A DNA stretch of 30,356 nucleotides, from NCBI GenBank assembly GCA_963643985.1, contig CAVINP010000011.1, positions 1 to 30,356 of the forward strand, given 5' to 3'. This document shows positions 1 through 8,747 of this stretch, one piece after another; position 1 is the stretch's first letter; the number at the start of each line of letters is the position of its first letter. This stretch comes from SFTH01 sp963643985 (GTDB taxonomy: Bacteria; Bacillota; Clostridia; Christensenellales; Aristaeellaceae). The notes beneath the pieces are model-generated. The model saw only the letters and a program-made list of their open reading frames with translations, was not told where the DNA came from and did no database searches. Both the position numbers and the translations under genes were made by a program.

Positions 1-1407
1 GCCTTCGGCATCGCGCACGCAGTCTTCCGCTACACGAACCACACGGTCATGCGCGAGGCACTGGAGTGCTGGGACGTGGCACTGCTGAACGAAGTTTCGC
101 CCGAGATGGTGCGTGTCATACGCGAGATCGACAAAAAGCTGGCGCGGGAGCTGAAAAAGGCAAAGGCCGAGGGCGCGGACCGGATGCGCATCATACGAGA
201 TCGCCGCGTACACATGGCCAACCTCGCGGTCTACGCCTCGAGCTATGTCAACGGCGTGGCGGCCATCCATTCCGAGATACTGAAAAAGGATGTCTTCAGG
301 GAGTGGTACGCCGTTGCCCCCGGGAAGTTCCAAAATAAGACCAACGGCATCACGCAGCGGCGCTGGCTGGGGCTGTGCAATCCGCAGCTGTGTGCGCTGC
401 TGGATGAGACGGTCGGTAAGGGATATCTGACGGATCTGTTCGTGCTGGACGATCTGAAAGAGAAGATAGATGACGATCTGGCGCGGCACTTTATGGAAGT
501 CAAGCGCGAGAAGAAGCGTGAGCTGGCCGATATCATCCGCGAAAGGGAGGGTGTGGACATCCCCGAGCACTTCATATTCTCGGTGCAGGTGAAGCGCCTG
601 CACGAGTACAAGCGTCAGCTGCTCAACGCGCTCTCGATCTGGGATATGTATCAGTCGCTGCTGGACGGCAGTCTGGACAATTTTCCGCCCACGGCATTCA
701 TATTCGGTGCCAAGAGTGCGCCCGGCTATGCGCGCGCCAAGGCCGTGATATGCTTTATCAACCGCATCGCCGCCATCATCAATGCCGATGAGCGCGTGCA
801 CGACAAAATGCGCGTGGTGTTCGTGCAGAACTACAACTGCTCCTATGCCGAGCACATCATTCCCGCCGCGGACATTTCCGAGCAGATATCGCCTGCGGGC
901 ACGGAGGCCAGCGGCACGGGCAACATGAAGCTGATGCTCAACGGCGCGGTCACGCTGGGCACGCGGGACGGCGCGAACATCGAGATATTCGAACAGGCGG
1001 GCGAAGAGAACAACTATCCCTTCGGCGCGACGGTGGACGAGATAGATGCCATCAAAGACAGCTACGACCCCATGGCGATCTACGAAGCGGACGCACGCAT
1101 CCGCCGCGCCGTGGATGCGCTGGCCGATCCCGGGATCACGGGTGAGGACGGCGACCCGAAGCACGAGGGCGACATGATCGAGCTGAGGACGGCACTGCTG
1201 GAGGGTGCAAGCTGGCACAAGCCGGATCACTACTTCCTGCTCAAAGACTTCCCCTCTTACACAGAGGCACGGCTGAAGGCTCTGCGCGATGCTGCGGAAG
1301 ACGGGATCGGATTTGCAAAAAAGTGCCTGCACAACATTGCAGGTGCGGGCAAATTCTCCTCCGACCGCACGATACAGGAATACGCAAGGGAAATCTGGTT
1401 CATATAA
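1..1407 (+). CDS. glgP: Glycogen phosphorylase, C-terminal part (5' end outside window)
   Basis: This enzyme releases glucose-1-phosphate from glycogen or other alpha-glucans using phosphate and a PLP cofactor in the cytoplasm. The reading frame is open from base 1, so only the last 468 residues are present, a little over half of the usual ~800. The first residues contain TNHTVMREALE, a conserved stretch of the family. The segment EASGTGNMKLMLNGA carries the PLP-binding lysine (codon 928-930), followed by TLGTRDGANIEI. The VKRLHEYKRQLLN segment is also typical of family GT35. The ATG at 49 is internal and is not a real start. The gene ends in TAA and is followed directly by a strong hairpin. 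Maltodextrin phosphorylase is a close relative and cannot be excluded from the sequence alone. Confidence 0.96.
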   Translation, partial: AFGIAHAVFRYTNHTVMREALECWDVALLNEVSPEMVRVIREIDKKLARELKKAKAEGADRMRIIRDRRVHMANLAVYASSYVNGVAAIHSEILKKDVFREWYAVAPGKFQNKTNGITQRRWLGLCNPQLCALLDETVGKGYLTDLFVLDDLKEKIDDDLARHFMEVKREKKRELADIIREREGVDIPEHFIFSVQVKRLHEYKRQLLNALSIWDMYQSLLDGSLDNFPPTAFIFGAKSAPGYARAKAVICFINRIAAIINADERVHDKMRVVFVQNYNCSYAEHIIPAADISEQISPAGTEASGTGNMKLMLNGAVTLGTRDGANIEIFEQAGEENNYPFGATVDEIDAIKDSYDPMAIYEADARIRRAVDALADPGITGEDGDPKHEGDMIELRTALLEGASWHKPDHYFLLKDFPSYTEARLKALRDAAEDGIGFAKKCLHNIAGAGKFSSDRTIQEYAREIWFI

Positions 1408-1414
1408 TGCAAAT

Positions 1415-1442
1415 CCCCCGCCGAAACGATGTCCGGCGGGGG
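1415..1442. terminator. Bidirectional terminator between glgP and the TPR gene
   Basis: A perfect 9-bp GC stem (CCCCCGCCG at 1415-1423, CGGCGGGGG at 1434-1442) with a 10-nt loop lies just after the glgP stop. T-rich sequence follows on the plus strand. ATTTGCAT follows on the minus strand, so it can also end the convergent gene. Confidence 0.85.
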
Positions 1443-1448
1443 GAAATC

Positions 1449-2373
1449 TTATTTCTTCTTTGATCTGCTCGTGCGCCTGGGCAGATGCTTGAGTGCCCAG
1501 GACGCGAAATGGGGAACACTGACGAACAGGGGCAAGGAATATTTCGTTTCGACCCGGAATTCCTCATATGTGCCGGGACGATAGCCGTACGGGCTTTGGT
1601 CAAACATGAGTCCTTCCATATCATGCCTGGAAAGATCGGTCAGGAAAGCCCGTGTATCCGCATTGGCGGCCGACAGGCGCTTGAGATAGCCTTCGGCCTT
1701 ATCAAACTGTCCCAGTTTGTAATACAGTATGGCCAGGGGAAGCAGCATCTGCGTCTCGTCATATTCATCATATTTCTTGTGCAATGCCAGAGCATGCATC
1801 TCGTCCTCGAGATATGCGTACAGGTGCATCAGCGGATAACGCACGCCCGGGTTGTCGCTTTCGCAGAGGCGCAGCATTTCGTTGGCTTCGTCGATGGCAA
1901 GATGAATCATGCCGTTTGCGTACAGCATCTGAAAATATGCATAACGGGCACGCATATAAGGCCGTGTCTCGAGTATGCCCCGGAAATCACCCACATATTC
2001 AAACTCGCCCGCTTTTTTCAGACGCTTTGTTTCCTTATCGATCAGAGCCTTCAGGGTATCCAGACATTCATGTGGCTTTTTGTTACCATCCGAAAGTATC
2101 AGGTGACACTCTGCATCGACATTTTCCGGCTCAAGTTCAAGTGCCTTCTTCAGGTACTCCTGTTCCTTTTTTTTTCGAGGAGGCCGACATTGCCAGATCC
2201 AGATAGTCATCGGCTGTTTCGGGCGCATCGTCCTCAGATTCGTCAAGACGGGCATTGTACTCTTTCATGAAACGGTCGATCAGCTCTTTTTGGCTTGCTT
2301 CATCCGTTATTTGGTCTGCATGCTGATCCATGTATTTTTCAAGTTCCTTGAATACCTTTTCGGTTTCTCTCAT
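1449..2373 (-). pseudogene. Tetratricopeptide-like protein, interrupted by a one-base frameshift in an A9 run
   Basis: The coding sequence starts at ATG 2373, with AAAGGAG well placed upstream, and reads MRETEKVFKELEKYMDQHAD. It runs to an A9 tract (plus-strand T9 at 2167-2175), after which the frame goes off into a short tail. With one A fewer, the frame continues as SSKKKEQEYLKKALELEPEN and stays open to 1449, giving a 307-residue protein. The join falls inside a TPR-like helix (YLKKALELEPENVDAECHLILS). Further helical repeats of the same sort follow (PLAILYYKLGQFDKAEGYLKRL). Proteins of this kind are common, uncharacterised cytoplasmic TPR proteins in Clostridia, and I assign no function. 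The break may be a real mutation, a homopolymer sequencing error, or a transcript-slippage site. It converges on glgP and shares its terminator. Confidence 0.75.
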
Positions 2374-2408
2374 GACCTGCCCACTCCTTTTGCGTTTTCT
2401 CCGATGAA

Positions 2409-2437
2409 GTCATACCATACTTTACCCGAATTGTCGA
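2409..2437 (-). promoter_or_regulatory. Candidate promoter of the TPR gene
   Basis: On the minus strand TCGACA (2437-2432) and TATGAC (2414-2409) are 17 bases apart, with an extended TGG before the -10. Five and four of six positions match consensus, so this is a moderate candidate. Confidence 0.4.
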
Positions 2438-2498
2438 GGCATATCGATATATTACACGGAAAATATCAGACATTACAATCCGGATTTCAAATTAGATA

Positions 2499-2527
2499 TT
2501 GACAATTACATAAAAAAGATATATTAT
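2499..2527 (+). promoter_or_regulatory. Promoter of the SLH protein gene
   Basis: TTGACA at 2499-2504 and TATTAT at 2522-2527 are exactly 17 bases apart, in AT-rich sequence about 80 bases before the start codon. This is a near-consensus vegetative promoter. Confidence 0.8.
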
Positions 2528-2604
2528 ATTCCCAGATGTTTCTGTGGTGGTACGGAAATCAGGATAAAACGTGGCAAAGAGATTTGAACGGAGGGGGAAC
2601 AGAG

Positions 2605-4557
2605 ATGAAGAAGTGTATTACGATCCTGCTGGCATTGCTGTGCACGATGGCGCTCTTTGCGTCCGCGCTGGCGACGGGTGTTGATCCGATCCCGCAGGAA
2701 GGGCCCAAGCTCGAGGAAAACAACCCGGGCGAGAGCGAAACCAAGAAGGAAGCCACCGATCCGGCCAAGCCGGGCATCTCGGTAGAGGGCACATACGTCT
2801 ATACCGGCAGCGAACAGACGGCGCAGGTGGCGGGTTATGACGCGGCCACCATGAATATCAGCGGCAACACCGGCACGAATGCGAATACGTACACCGTGTC
2901 CGTTACATCCAAGACGGGCAAGTGGGCGGACGGTACCTCCGATGCCGCGGAGGCGATTTGGACTATTGGCAAGGCCGAGCCTGTATCTCCCGAAAATCTT
3001 ACTGCCTGTCAGGGCGCGTACCTGGCCTCCGTGGAGCTGCCGGAACTCTGGAGCTGGGATTCGGATGTGCTTCTTGAGACGAGCGGATCGGTGACGTATG
3101 CGGCCGGTTTTGCGGGCAATGACAATTATCTGGCTGCAAGCGGCGTTTCACTGAACGTGAACGTGACCGAATCCACGGCCAAAGTGAAGCTGCCCGATGA
3201 GGACGGCTACAGCATAATTCCCGCGACCGCAGTCGGGAGTCTCAAGTACGGCGAAGAATATTCCTTCGGTATCACCGTCAGCGAGGGCTATCACGTCGAT
3301 ACCGGGAACTTCAGTATCAAGGTCGGCGACAGCGAGCTGCCGGATGAATACATAGAGAATGCGACCTACAAGTTCACGAACAAGCAAATCGGCGCGGATG
3401 TCGAGCTTGAAATCAGCGTCGGGGGCATCGTGATGGACGATCCCGAAAAGCCGGTGATCTCCGTTGACGGCAGCTACAGCTGCACGGGCGCGGAGCAGAC
3501 GGCCGTTGTGACCGGATACAACGAAAAGACCATGGACATCAGCGGCAATACCGGAACGAACGCGGGCGACTATACCGTGTCCGTCACGCCGAAGACGGGC
3601 AAGTGGGCGGACGACACGACAGACGCCGTGACGGCGCCGTGGAGCATTGTCAGGGGTACGCAGCATGCGCCCGTGGCGCCCACGCTCAAGAGCAGGGACA
3701 GCACGCAGATCGTTCTGAACACCATCGAGAAGAACGAAAACGGTGCAGATGCCGAGTACAGCCTGGACGGCAAGACATGGCAGCTCAAGACGAAGTTCAC
3801 GGGCCTTACCGCCAACAAGGAATATACATTTTATGCCCGCTACGCGCAGACCAATGACTTTCTGGCTTCCGAGCCGAGCCAAGGCGCAAAGCTGACCACG
3901 AAGAAGTCTTCCTCCGGCTCAAGCTCGAGCTCGGGTTCCAAGTCGGGTTCCAAATCGGGTTCGAAGTCGGGCAGTTCCGCAACATGGACGAATCCGTTTA
4001 CGGACATCAGCGAGAGCGATGATTTTTACGATGCTGTCGTCTATGCCGCCAGGAACGGCCTGATGGAGGGCATCCGCGATGACCAGTTCGGTGCCAACAT
4101 ACTGGCCACCCGCGGCATGGTCGTGAAGGCGATCTATGCGATGGAGGGCAAGCCCGAACCGTCCGTGAACATACTCTCCAACCTTCCTTTCACGGACGTG
4201 ACCGGCGGCACCGCCGTTGACAGCGCCGTACTCTGGGCAGCGGAAAACGGCATCGTGACGGGTTATGACGACGGTCGCTTCGCTGCGGACGACATCATTA
4301 CGCGCGAGCAGATGGTGAGCTTCTTCTACGCCTACGCAAAGTACAAGGGCTATGACGTGAGCGTCGGCGAGGACACCAACATCATGGACTACACGGACGT
4401 GACCGAGATCGATGCGGATGCCGTGTCCGCCGTGCAGTGGGCCTGCGGCGCAGACATGATCGACGCCGGCGGCGAAAAGTTCAAGCCGCAGGGCGAGGTC
4501 AAGCGCAGCCAATTGGCCGTGACGATCTACACCTTCTGTGAGGAATACGACAAGTAA
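2605..4557 (+). CDS. Secreted SLH-domain surface protein with two Ig-like repeats
   Basis: A 650-residue surface protein. I start it at ATG 2605, preceded by GGAGGGGG, because this yields a clean signal peptide (MKKCITILLALLCTMALFA...). The ATG at 2536 would put charged residues in front of it. Two related beta-rich repeats, near residues 56-123 and 282-350, share the pattern TYxxTGxEQTA...ISGNTGTNA..YTVSVT.KTGKWADxT. A fibronectin-like stretch (LTANKEYTFYARYAQ) and a Ser/Gly/Lys linker follow. Residues from about 463 to the end form three SLH repeats (NPFTDISESDDFYDAV, LPFTDVTGGTAVDSAV and the last one). SLH domains bind pyruvylated secondary cell-wall polymers, so the protein is probably held on the wall with its repeats outward. 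It has its own promoter and terminator. The ligand is unknown. Confidence 0.9.
   Translation: MKKCITILLALLCTMALFASALATGVDPIPQEGPKLEENNPGESETKKEATDPAKPGISVEGTYVYTGSEQTAQVAGYDAATMNISGNTGTNANTYTVSVTSKTGKWADGTSDAAEAIWTIGKAEPVSPENLTACQGAYLASVELPELWSWDSDVLLETSGSVTYAAGFAGNDNYLAASGVSLNVNVTESTAKVKLPDEDGYSIIPATAVGSLKYGEEYSFGITVSEGYHVDTGNFSIKVGDSELPDEYIENATYKFTNKQIGADVELEISVGGIVMDDPEKPVISVDGSYSCTGAEQTAVVTGYNEKTMDISGNTGTNAGDYTVSVTPKTGKWADDTTDAVTAPWSIVRGTQHAPVAPTLKSRDSTQIVLNTIEKNENGADAEYSLDGKTWQLKTKFTGLTANKEYTFYARYAQTNDFLASEPSQGAKLTTKKSSSGSSSSSGSKSGSKSGSKSGSSATWTNPFTDISESDDFYDAVVYAARNGLMEGIRDDQFGANILATRGMVVKAIYAMEGKPEPSVNILSNLPFTDVTGGTAVDSAVLWAAENGIVTGYDDGRFAADDIITREQMVSFFYAYAKYKGYDVSVGEDTNIMDYTDVTEIDADAVSAVQWACGADMIDAGGEKFKPQGEVKRSQLAVTIYTFCEEYDK
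3931..3972 (+). repeat. 12-bp tandem repeat encoding SGSK units
   Basis: Three and a half copies of the unit TCGGGTTCCAAG (two with one change) encode a Ser-Gly-Ser-Lys linker between the Ig-like part and the SLH domains. Such tracts can change copy number by slippage in steps of four residues. Confidence 0.8.
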
Positions 4558-4564
4558 ACATACG

Positions 4565-4598
4565 ACAAACGGAGCTGCCGCGCGGCAGCTCCGTTTGT
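4565..4598. terminator. Palindromic terminator between the SLH gene and rpiB
   Basis: A perfect palindrome of 17 bp per arm, centred at 4581/4582 (GGAGCTGCCGC/GCGGCAGCTCC core), lies eight bases after the SLH stop codon and between convergent genes. The T tail is short on both sides. Confidence 0.7.
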
Positions 4599-4646
4599 AT
4601 ATGCATCGTTGGGAATTTCACTTCCCCGTCCCCGGTTCCTGATCCC

Positions 4647-5099
4647 TTATTTTCCGGATTCCCTGCGCTCGATGTCCATGATCATCTCCACGCGCTGGGC
4701 ATGCCTGCCGCCTTCGGCCTCGGTCTCCAGAAAGGCATCCACGATCGCGTCCGCCATCTGCGGGCCGACAATGCGTGCGCCGAAGGCGATCATGTTGCAG
4801 TTGTTGTGGGCGCGGCTCATGCGGGCACTCACGGGTTCGGAGACGCAGGCGCAGCGTATGCCGTGCACCTTGTTGGCTGCCAGGGAGATGCCGATGCCGG
4901 TGCCGCAGATCACTATACCGCGATCGGCCCGGCCGTCCGCGACCGCACGCGCCGCCGCTTCACCGCGCACGGGATAGTCGGTGCGCTCTTCCACGTCGAT
5001 GCCGAAGTTGAGCACCTCATGTCCCTTGGATTCCAGATAAGCCATAACGTGTTTTTTCAGTTCGACCGCAGCATGGTCATTGGCAACAGCAATTTTCAT
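4647..5099 (-). CDS. rpiB: Ribose-5-phosphate isomerase B
   Basis: It interconverts ribose-5-phosphate and ribulose-5-phosphate in the pentose phosphate pathway. The 150-residue length is right for the RpiB/LacAB family. Key residues are visible: Asp8-His9 in the N-terminal strand loop, the catalytic Cys65 in CGTGIG, and His98-Asn99 in SRAHNN, matching the E. coli RpiB Cys66/His99 arrangement. GGAGGAG lies nine bases before ATG. It is the last gene of a three-gene operon, 22 bases after the RadC-like gene. An allose- or galactose-6-phosphate isomerase role (AlsB/LacAB) is possible, but no such sugar genes are nearby. Confidence 0.93.
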   Translation of the reverse strand: MKIAVANDHAAVELKKHVMAYLESKGHEVLNFGIDVEERTDYPVRGEAAARAVADGRADRGIVICGTGIGISLAANKVHGIRCACVSEPVSARMSRAHNNCNMIAFGARIVGPQMADAIVDAFLETEAEGGRHAQRVEMIMDIERRESGK

Positions 5100-5121
5100 A
5101 CAACATTACTCCTCCTGTGTA

Positions 5122-5829
5122 CTATGTATTTTGTGCGGTACCGCCTGCATCGGCGGTGAAAGCAGGCTTGAGCCAGTTACGCAGCAGACGATGGCTTTTC
5201 TGCTGGGACAGCCAGACATCCTCGGCGATGAAGCCGTTGTCGCGCATGCTCACGGCGCAGCTGCCCGCAACGATCACATGATCGAGCAGCGGCACGCCCA
5301 CGGCCGTGAGCGCCTCCAGTATGTCCAGCGTCGTATCGATGTCCGCCCGCGAGGGTCGCAGCGTGCCGCGGGGATGGTTGTGGCAGATGATCACGGCATT
5401 CGGTGCGGCGGCAATGACCTCGCCAAGGAGCTTCCGCAGACTGAAGAGCATGCCCTCCTGCGTGCCCTCGTGCAGCAGCACGCTTTTGAACATGCGCCCG
5501 CGTGCATTCAGGCAGAACAGGTGCAGCTGCTCCGTGGGCAGCGCAAAGAAATTTGCAATCAGGTAGTCGCGGGCCAGATCCAGACGGCTCATGTCCCCGG
5601 CCTTTTCAAGCTCCATGCGCTGCTGATGGCGCACCATGTCCTGCATGTGGCTGAGCAGCAGCGCCATGTGCGGGTGTACGCCGCAGGACTCCAGCAGGTG
5701 GGCACTCGCACTGTAGAGTGCGCTGAGCGTCACAAACTGCGCCTGCAGCACCCTGGTCAGCGCAGCCGCATCCGTTCTGGGGTAGGCGCGTGCGATCATG
5801 CGCTCAACGGCGGAGAAATCTTCGCTCAT
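5122..5829 (-). CDS. radC: RadC-family protein with JAMM/MPN domain
   Basis: A 235-residue member of the RadC/UPF0758 family. The N-terminal third is helical. Residues ~90-215 form the JAB1/MPN metal-binding fold, with the motif His150-x-His152-Pro...Ser160-x-x-Asp163 in ICHNHPRGTLRPSRADID, which fits HxHx7SxxD exactly. The family was named for DNA repair, but a repair role is poorly supported and the biochemical activity is unsettled. The start overlaps the upstream stop by ATGA, so translation is probably coupled. C-terminal residues after ~215 are not conserved in my reading. The family call is secure, the function is not. Confidence 0.88.
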   Translation of the reverse strand: MSEDFSAVERMIARAYPRTDAAALTRVLQAQFVTLSALYSASAHLLESCGVHPHMALLLSHMQDMVRHQQRMELEKAGDMSRLDLARDYLIANFFALPTEQLHLFCLNARGRMFKSVLLHEGTQEGMLFSLRKLLGEVIAAAPNAVIICHNHPRGTLRPSRADIDTTLDILEALTAVGVPLLDHVIVAGSCAVSMRDNGFIAEDVWLSQQKSHRLLRNWLKPAFTADAGGTAQNT

Positions 5830-6113
5830 GATGCGCTGAACACGCCGGCCTCGATCAGCGTCTCGCGCACGATGTCCGCATCCATGATGCGATCACCCAT
5901 GTAGTAGCCGTCGTCCGCATCGCTGAAGAGCAGATAGGCAGCGCCGTCAATGGCGATGCCACCCTTGACGAACACGATGTTCAGGCTCACGGGCTTTTCA
6001 ATGTCATACAGATCCAGCACGGCCTCGCGCGCGCTCAGGCGCTCACAGTCCTCACCGGCATCCAGATAGGCATTAAGCTGCGCAAGCTGTTTTTCATTGA
6101 GTCGAAGCTTCAT
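5826..6113 (-). CDS. Hypothetical 95-residue protein, first gene of the radC-rpiB operon
   Basis: I start it at ATG 6113, preceded by GGGGAGG. The longer open frame to 6392 would run into the opposite gene. The 95 residues begin MKLRLNEKQLAQLNAYLDAG and look soluble and mixed alpha/beta. A likely helix at the N-terminus is followed by strands (SLNIVFVKGGIAIDGAAYLLF) and an acidic turn (SDADDGYYMGD). No signal peptide or membrane segment is seen. I do not recognise the family. The ATGA overlap with the RadC-like gene suggests coupled expression and perhaps a shared task. Confidence 0.72.
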   Translation of the reverse strand: MKLRLNEKQLAQLNAYLDAGEDCERLSAREAVLDLYDIEKPVSLNIVFVKGGIAIDGAAYLLFSDADDGYYMGDRIMDADIVRETLIEAGVFSAS

Positions 6114-6154
6114 TTCAGATCGGCCTCCCCGAAATACGTCATTAATATATCCAT

Positions 6155-6184
6155 AGTTTACACCCGAACGCCGCGGCGTGGCAA
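6155..6184 (-). promoter_or_regulatory. Candidate promoter for the hypothetical-radC-rpiB operon
   Basis: On the minus strand TTGCCA (6184-6179) and TAAACT (6160-6155) are 18 bases apart, about 40 bases before the first gene. The match is partial, so this is a weak candidate placed by position. Confidence 0.35.
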
Positions 6185-6205
6185 GAGAATATGCGTAAAA
6201 AGGCG

Positions 6206-6234
6206 TTGACCAGCCGCCTGAAATTTCGTATAAT
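6206..6234 (+). promoter_or_regulatory. Promoter of the Big_2-pfkB-mgtC operon
   Basis: TTGACC at 6206-6211 and a perfect TATAAT at 6229-6234 are 17 bases apart, 33 bases upstream of the start codon. Confidence 0.82.
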
Positions 6235-6267
6235 AGATTCATTGAAGAATCGGGAGGCAGTTTAACC

Positions 6268-7794
6268 TTGCATAGCTCATACGGAAAGCTGGCGGCGCTG
6301 GGGTTTGTGTTGCTGCTGGCGTTTATACTGTTTGCACCCATGCGCGCGGGGCAGGAGGATGACCTTATCATCAAGCCTGCGTCACTTCGCATGTCCGTGG
6401 GCGACAGCTATACCCTGCGCTGCGCACTGGCGTCGGACGATACCGACCAGTCGCTGAAGTTCTCTTCCTCGGATGATCGCGTGGTCTCCGTGGCGACCGA
6501 CGGCACGGTCTATGCGCTCTCATCGGGCAAGGCTGTGGTCTGTGCCAGGGCATCCGGCGGAGCCACCGCACAGATGCAGGTCGAAGTGAACGGCGTTGCG
6601 CTGTCCGAACTGCGGCTGAATGTGGACGAGTTGCACATCGCCAAGGGCGAGATCAGCGGCCTGAGCGTGAGCTACAACAGCGATGCCTCCGACACGCGCC
6701 TGAAGTGGATCAGCTCCGACGAGAGCATCGTTACGGTCGACAGGTCCGGCCGCGTGGAGGGCATCAGCGGCGGCAACGCCTATGTTTCCGTCGTCACACC
6801 CTCCGGCAAGAGCGCCTCCGCACACGTCTTTGTGGATGTGCCGGGCGAGGCTATGCGCATCAGCCCCGAGGCACTCACCGTGGGCGTCGGCGCACGTGTG
6901 CAGCTGAGCGCGTCCTTCCTGCCGACGGATTGCACCGACAGCGTGCGCAGCTGGGTCAGTTCCGATTCGGACATTGCCAAGGTCGATGCGAGCGGTGAGC
7001 TGCACGCGGTGGGCGAGGGCAAGGTCTACATCAGTGCCCTCAGCTCGGGTGGCCTGACGGGCAGCATGGAGGTCACCGTGGAGGCAGCGCCCGAGGACAT
7101 CCAGCTTGATCCCACGCGGGCGACGCTGGAGCGCGGCGACGAAATGCAGCTGCAACTGCTCTTCCTGAATGCGGACGGCAGTGTGGACAACGAGACGAAC
7201 CATCCGCTCACCTGGTCGTCGAGCGACGAGACCGTGGCCACGGTCGACCAAAGCGGCAAAGTCACGGCGCTCAAGAGCGGCAACTGCCGCATTGAAGTCA
7301 CCTCCGACGGCATGAGTGCAAGCTGCAGACTGAAGGTGCAGGTCACGATCCATACCATCGTGCTCGATCAGGAAGAGGTCTATCTGCTCAAGAACCAAAC
7401 GGCAACGCCGATTCAGCTGCACTGGGCGGTTATTCCCGAGGATGCGGACGACATGACCGTCACGTTCACCAGCGACAACGAGCAGGTGGCGACCGTCAGC
7501 CGGACGGGCATGGTCTCGATGACCGGCGGCTACGGCACGGCGGTGATCACGGCCTCGAGCGAGAGCGGCGCAACAGCGAGCTTTACGGTAAATGTTGTGA
7601 CACAGCTGCCGCAGGCCACGGCCGAGCCGACGGCAGAGCCGGCGCAGACCACAGCACCAACCGAGGCTCCCGTACAGGAAGCGGAGGCGAGCTATGACGA
7701 TTCCTACGAGGATGAATATGAAGGCATGACCTTTGACGACAGCATCGACTTTGACATGTACGGCGAGGGCGGCGGCACCTCGGACGTCGGATAA
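6268..7794 (+). CDS. Membrane-anchored or secreted protein with five Big_2 (Ig-like) domains
   Basis: A 508-residue extracellular protein. The start is TTG at 6268, set by GGGAGG at 6252-6257 ten bases upstream. No in-frame ATG with a better site precedes it. A hydrophobic segment near residues 8-24 (LAALGFVLLLAFILFAP) is a signal peptide or anchor. Five Big_2-type domains of about 80 residues follow, recognisable by repeated W/F-SSSDExVxxVDxSGxVxAxxxG blocks such as LTWSSSDETVATVDQSGKV. The last ~60 residues are Pro/Thr/Glu-rich and then very acidic (DSYEDEYEGMTFDDSID), with no LPXTG or SLH anchor. Big_2 domains are found in bacterial adhesins and surface proteins. Its stop codon overlaps the ribosome binding site of the sugar kinase, an odd operon partner for a surface protein. 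Confidence 0.85.
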   Translation: MHSSYGKLAALGFVLLLAFILFAPMRAGQEDDLIIKPASLRMSVGDSYTLRCALASDDTDQSLKFSSSDDRVVSVATDGTVYALSSGKAVVCARASGGATAQMQVEVNGVALSELRLNVDELHIAKGEISGLSVSYNSDASDTRLKWISSDESIVTVDRSGRVEGISGGNAYVSVVTPSGKSASAHVFVDVPGEAMRISPEALTVGVGARVQLSASFLPTDCTDSVRSWVSSDSDIAKVDASGELHAVGEGKVYISALSSGGLTGSMEVTVEAAPEDIQLDPTRATLERGDEMQLQLLFLNADGSVDNETNHPLTWSSSDETVATVDQSGKVTALKSGNCRIEVTSDGMSASCRLKVQVTIHTIVLDQEEVYLLKNQTATPIQLHWAVIPEDADDMTVTFTSDNEQVATVSRTGMVSMTGGYGTAVITASSESGATASFTVNVVTQLPQATAEPTAEPAQTTAPTEAPVQEAEASYDDSYEDEYEGMTFDDSIDFDMYGEGGGTSDVG

Positions 7795-7804
7795 GGAGGA
7801 CAGT

Positions 7805-8725
7805 ATGATCAGCAGTGTATCCCTGAACCCGAGCATAGACCGCACACTGGAACTGGAGCATCTGGAGGTGGGCGGCCTCAACCGCGTAAAAAAGCAGACG
7901 GACGTGGCCGCCGGCAAGGGCATGAATGTCACTCTGGCCGCTGCGGCTCTGGGCGAGAAGGCTGCCTGCATAGGCTTTATGTACCGCGAGGGCGGCGCAC
8001 TGTTTGAGAAGCGCCTGCGCGAGGGCGGAGCAGAGGGCGATTTCCTTTGGTGTGACGGCGCGGTGCGCGTGAACACGAAGGTGTTTGACCGCGAAAAGGG
8101 CGAGATCACCGAGCTGAACGCGAGCGGCACGGCGGTGACTGCCGAACAGTTGCAGTCGGTGAAGGTGCTTGTCAAAAACCGGTCGGCCCGATCGGATGCG
8201 CTGATACTGACAGGTTCGCTGCCGCCGAACTGCCCTGCGGATTTTTATGCCACCCTGACCGGGCTGAGCGACTGCCGCGTCTTTCTGGATGCGGACGGCG
8301 AACGCCTGCGTGCGGGACTGCGTGCGAAACCGTACCTGATCAAGCCCAACCGTTACGAACTGGAGCTGCTGACGGGCGAAAAATTGGATACGCTTGATAA
8401 GATATGCGCTGCGGCCAAGAGAATTGCAAACTGCGGCGTCAGCGTGGTGGCCGTGTCGATGGGCGCAGAGGGTGCGCTCATTACGGACGGCGGCCGATTT
8501 TGGCACACGCCCGGCCTGCGCCTGGAGGTCAAATCGACCGTGGCGGCAGGCGACAGCATGATGGCCGGGCTTGCCTGCGGCTTTGTGCGCGGACTGGATC
8601 TGCCCGAGGCTTTCCGCCTGGGCGTGGCGGCCGCGAGCGCCAGATGCATGACGGCACCGGACCGGCTGATTCGTGCATCCGATTGCGAGGCACTGGCAAA
8701 AAGGATTGAAATAAGAGAACTGTAA
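7805..8725 (+). CDS. PfkB-family sugar kinase, 1-phosphofructokinase/tagatose-6-phosphate kinase type
   Basis: A 306-residue ribokinase-fold enzyme that phosphorylates a sugar phosphate with ATP. The start at ATG 7805 follows AGGAGGA, which overlaps the previous stop. The N-terminal MISSVSLNPSIDRTLELE and the GKGMNVTLAAAALG segment are typical of the FruK/LacC branch. The C-terminal AAGDSMMAG holds the catalytic base, Asp250. Most FruK proteins read KGINVAR where this one has KGMNVTL. No fructose PTS or regulator gene lies next to it, so the substrate cannot be fixed from context. 1-phosphofructokinase (FruK) is my first guess, with LacC as the alternative. Confidence 0.85.
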   Translation: MISSVSLNPSIDRTLELEHLEVGGLNRVKKQTDVAAGKGMNVTLAAAALGEKAACIGFMYREGGALFEKRLREGGAEGDFLWCDGAVRVNTKVFDREKGEITELNASGTAVTAEQLQSVKVLVKNRSARSDALILTGSLPPNCPADFYATLTGLSDCRVFLDADGERLRAGLRAKPYLIKPNRYELELLTGEKLDTLDKICAAAKRIANCGVSVVAVSMGAEGALITDGGRFWHTPGLRLEVKSTVAAGDSMMAGLACGFVRGLDLPEAFRLGVAAASARCMTAPDRLIRASDCEALAKRIEIREL

Positions 8726-8747
8726 GATTGCCGAACGGGGGATTTGC

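Noticed and set aside
2161..2180. Programmed -1 frameshift site (dnaX type) in the TPR gene
   Set aside because: The downstream frame needs +1 or -2 relative to the first frame, so a -1 slip would not reach it.
3931..3972. Short tandem repeats that could suggest a CRISPR or regulatory array
   Set aside because: The units are 12 bases, in frame, with no spacers, and encode a Ser/Gly/Lys linker.
8726..8747. Mg2+ riboswitch or leader for the MgtC gene
   Set aside because: Only 22 bases separate it from the kinase gene, too few for such an element.
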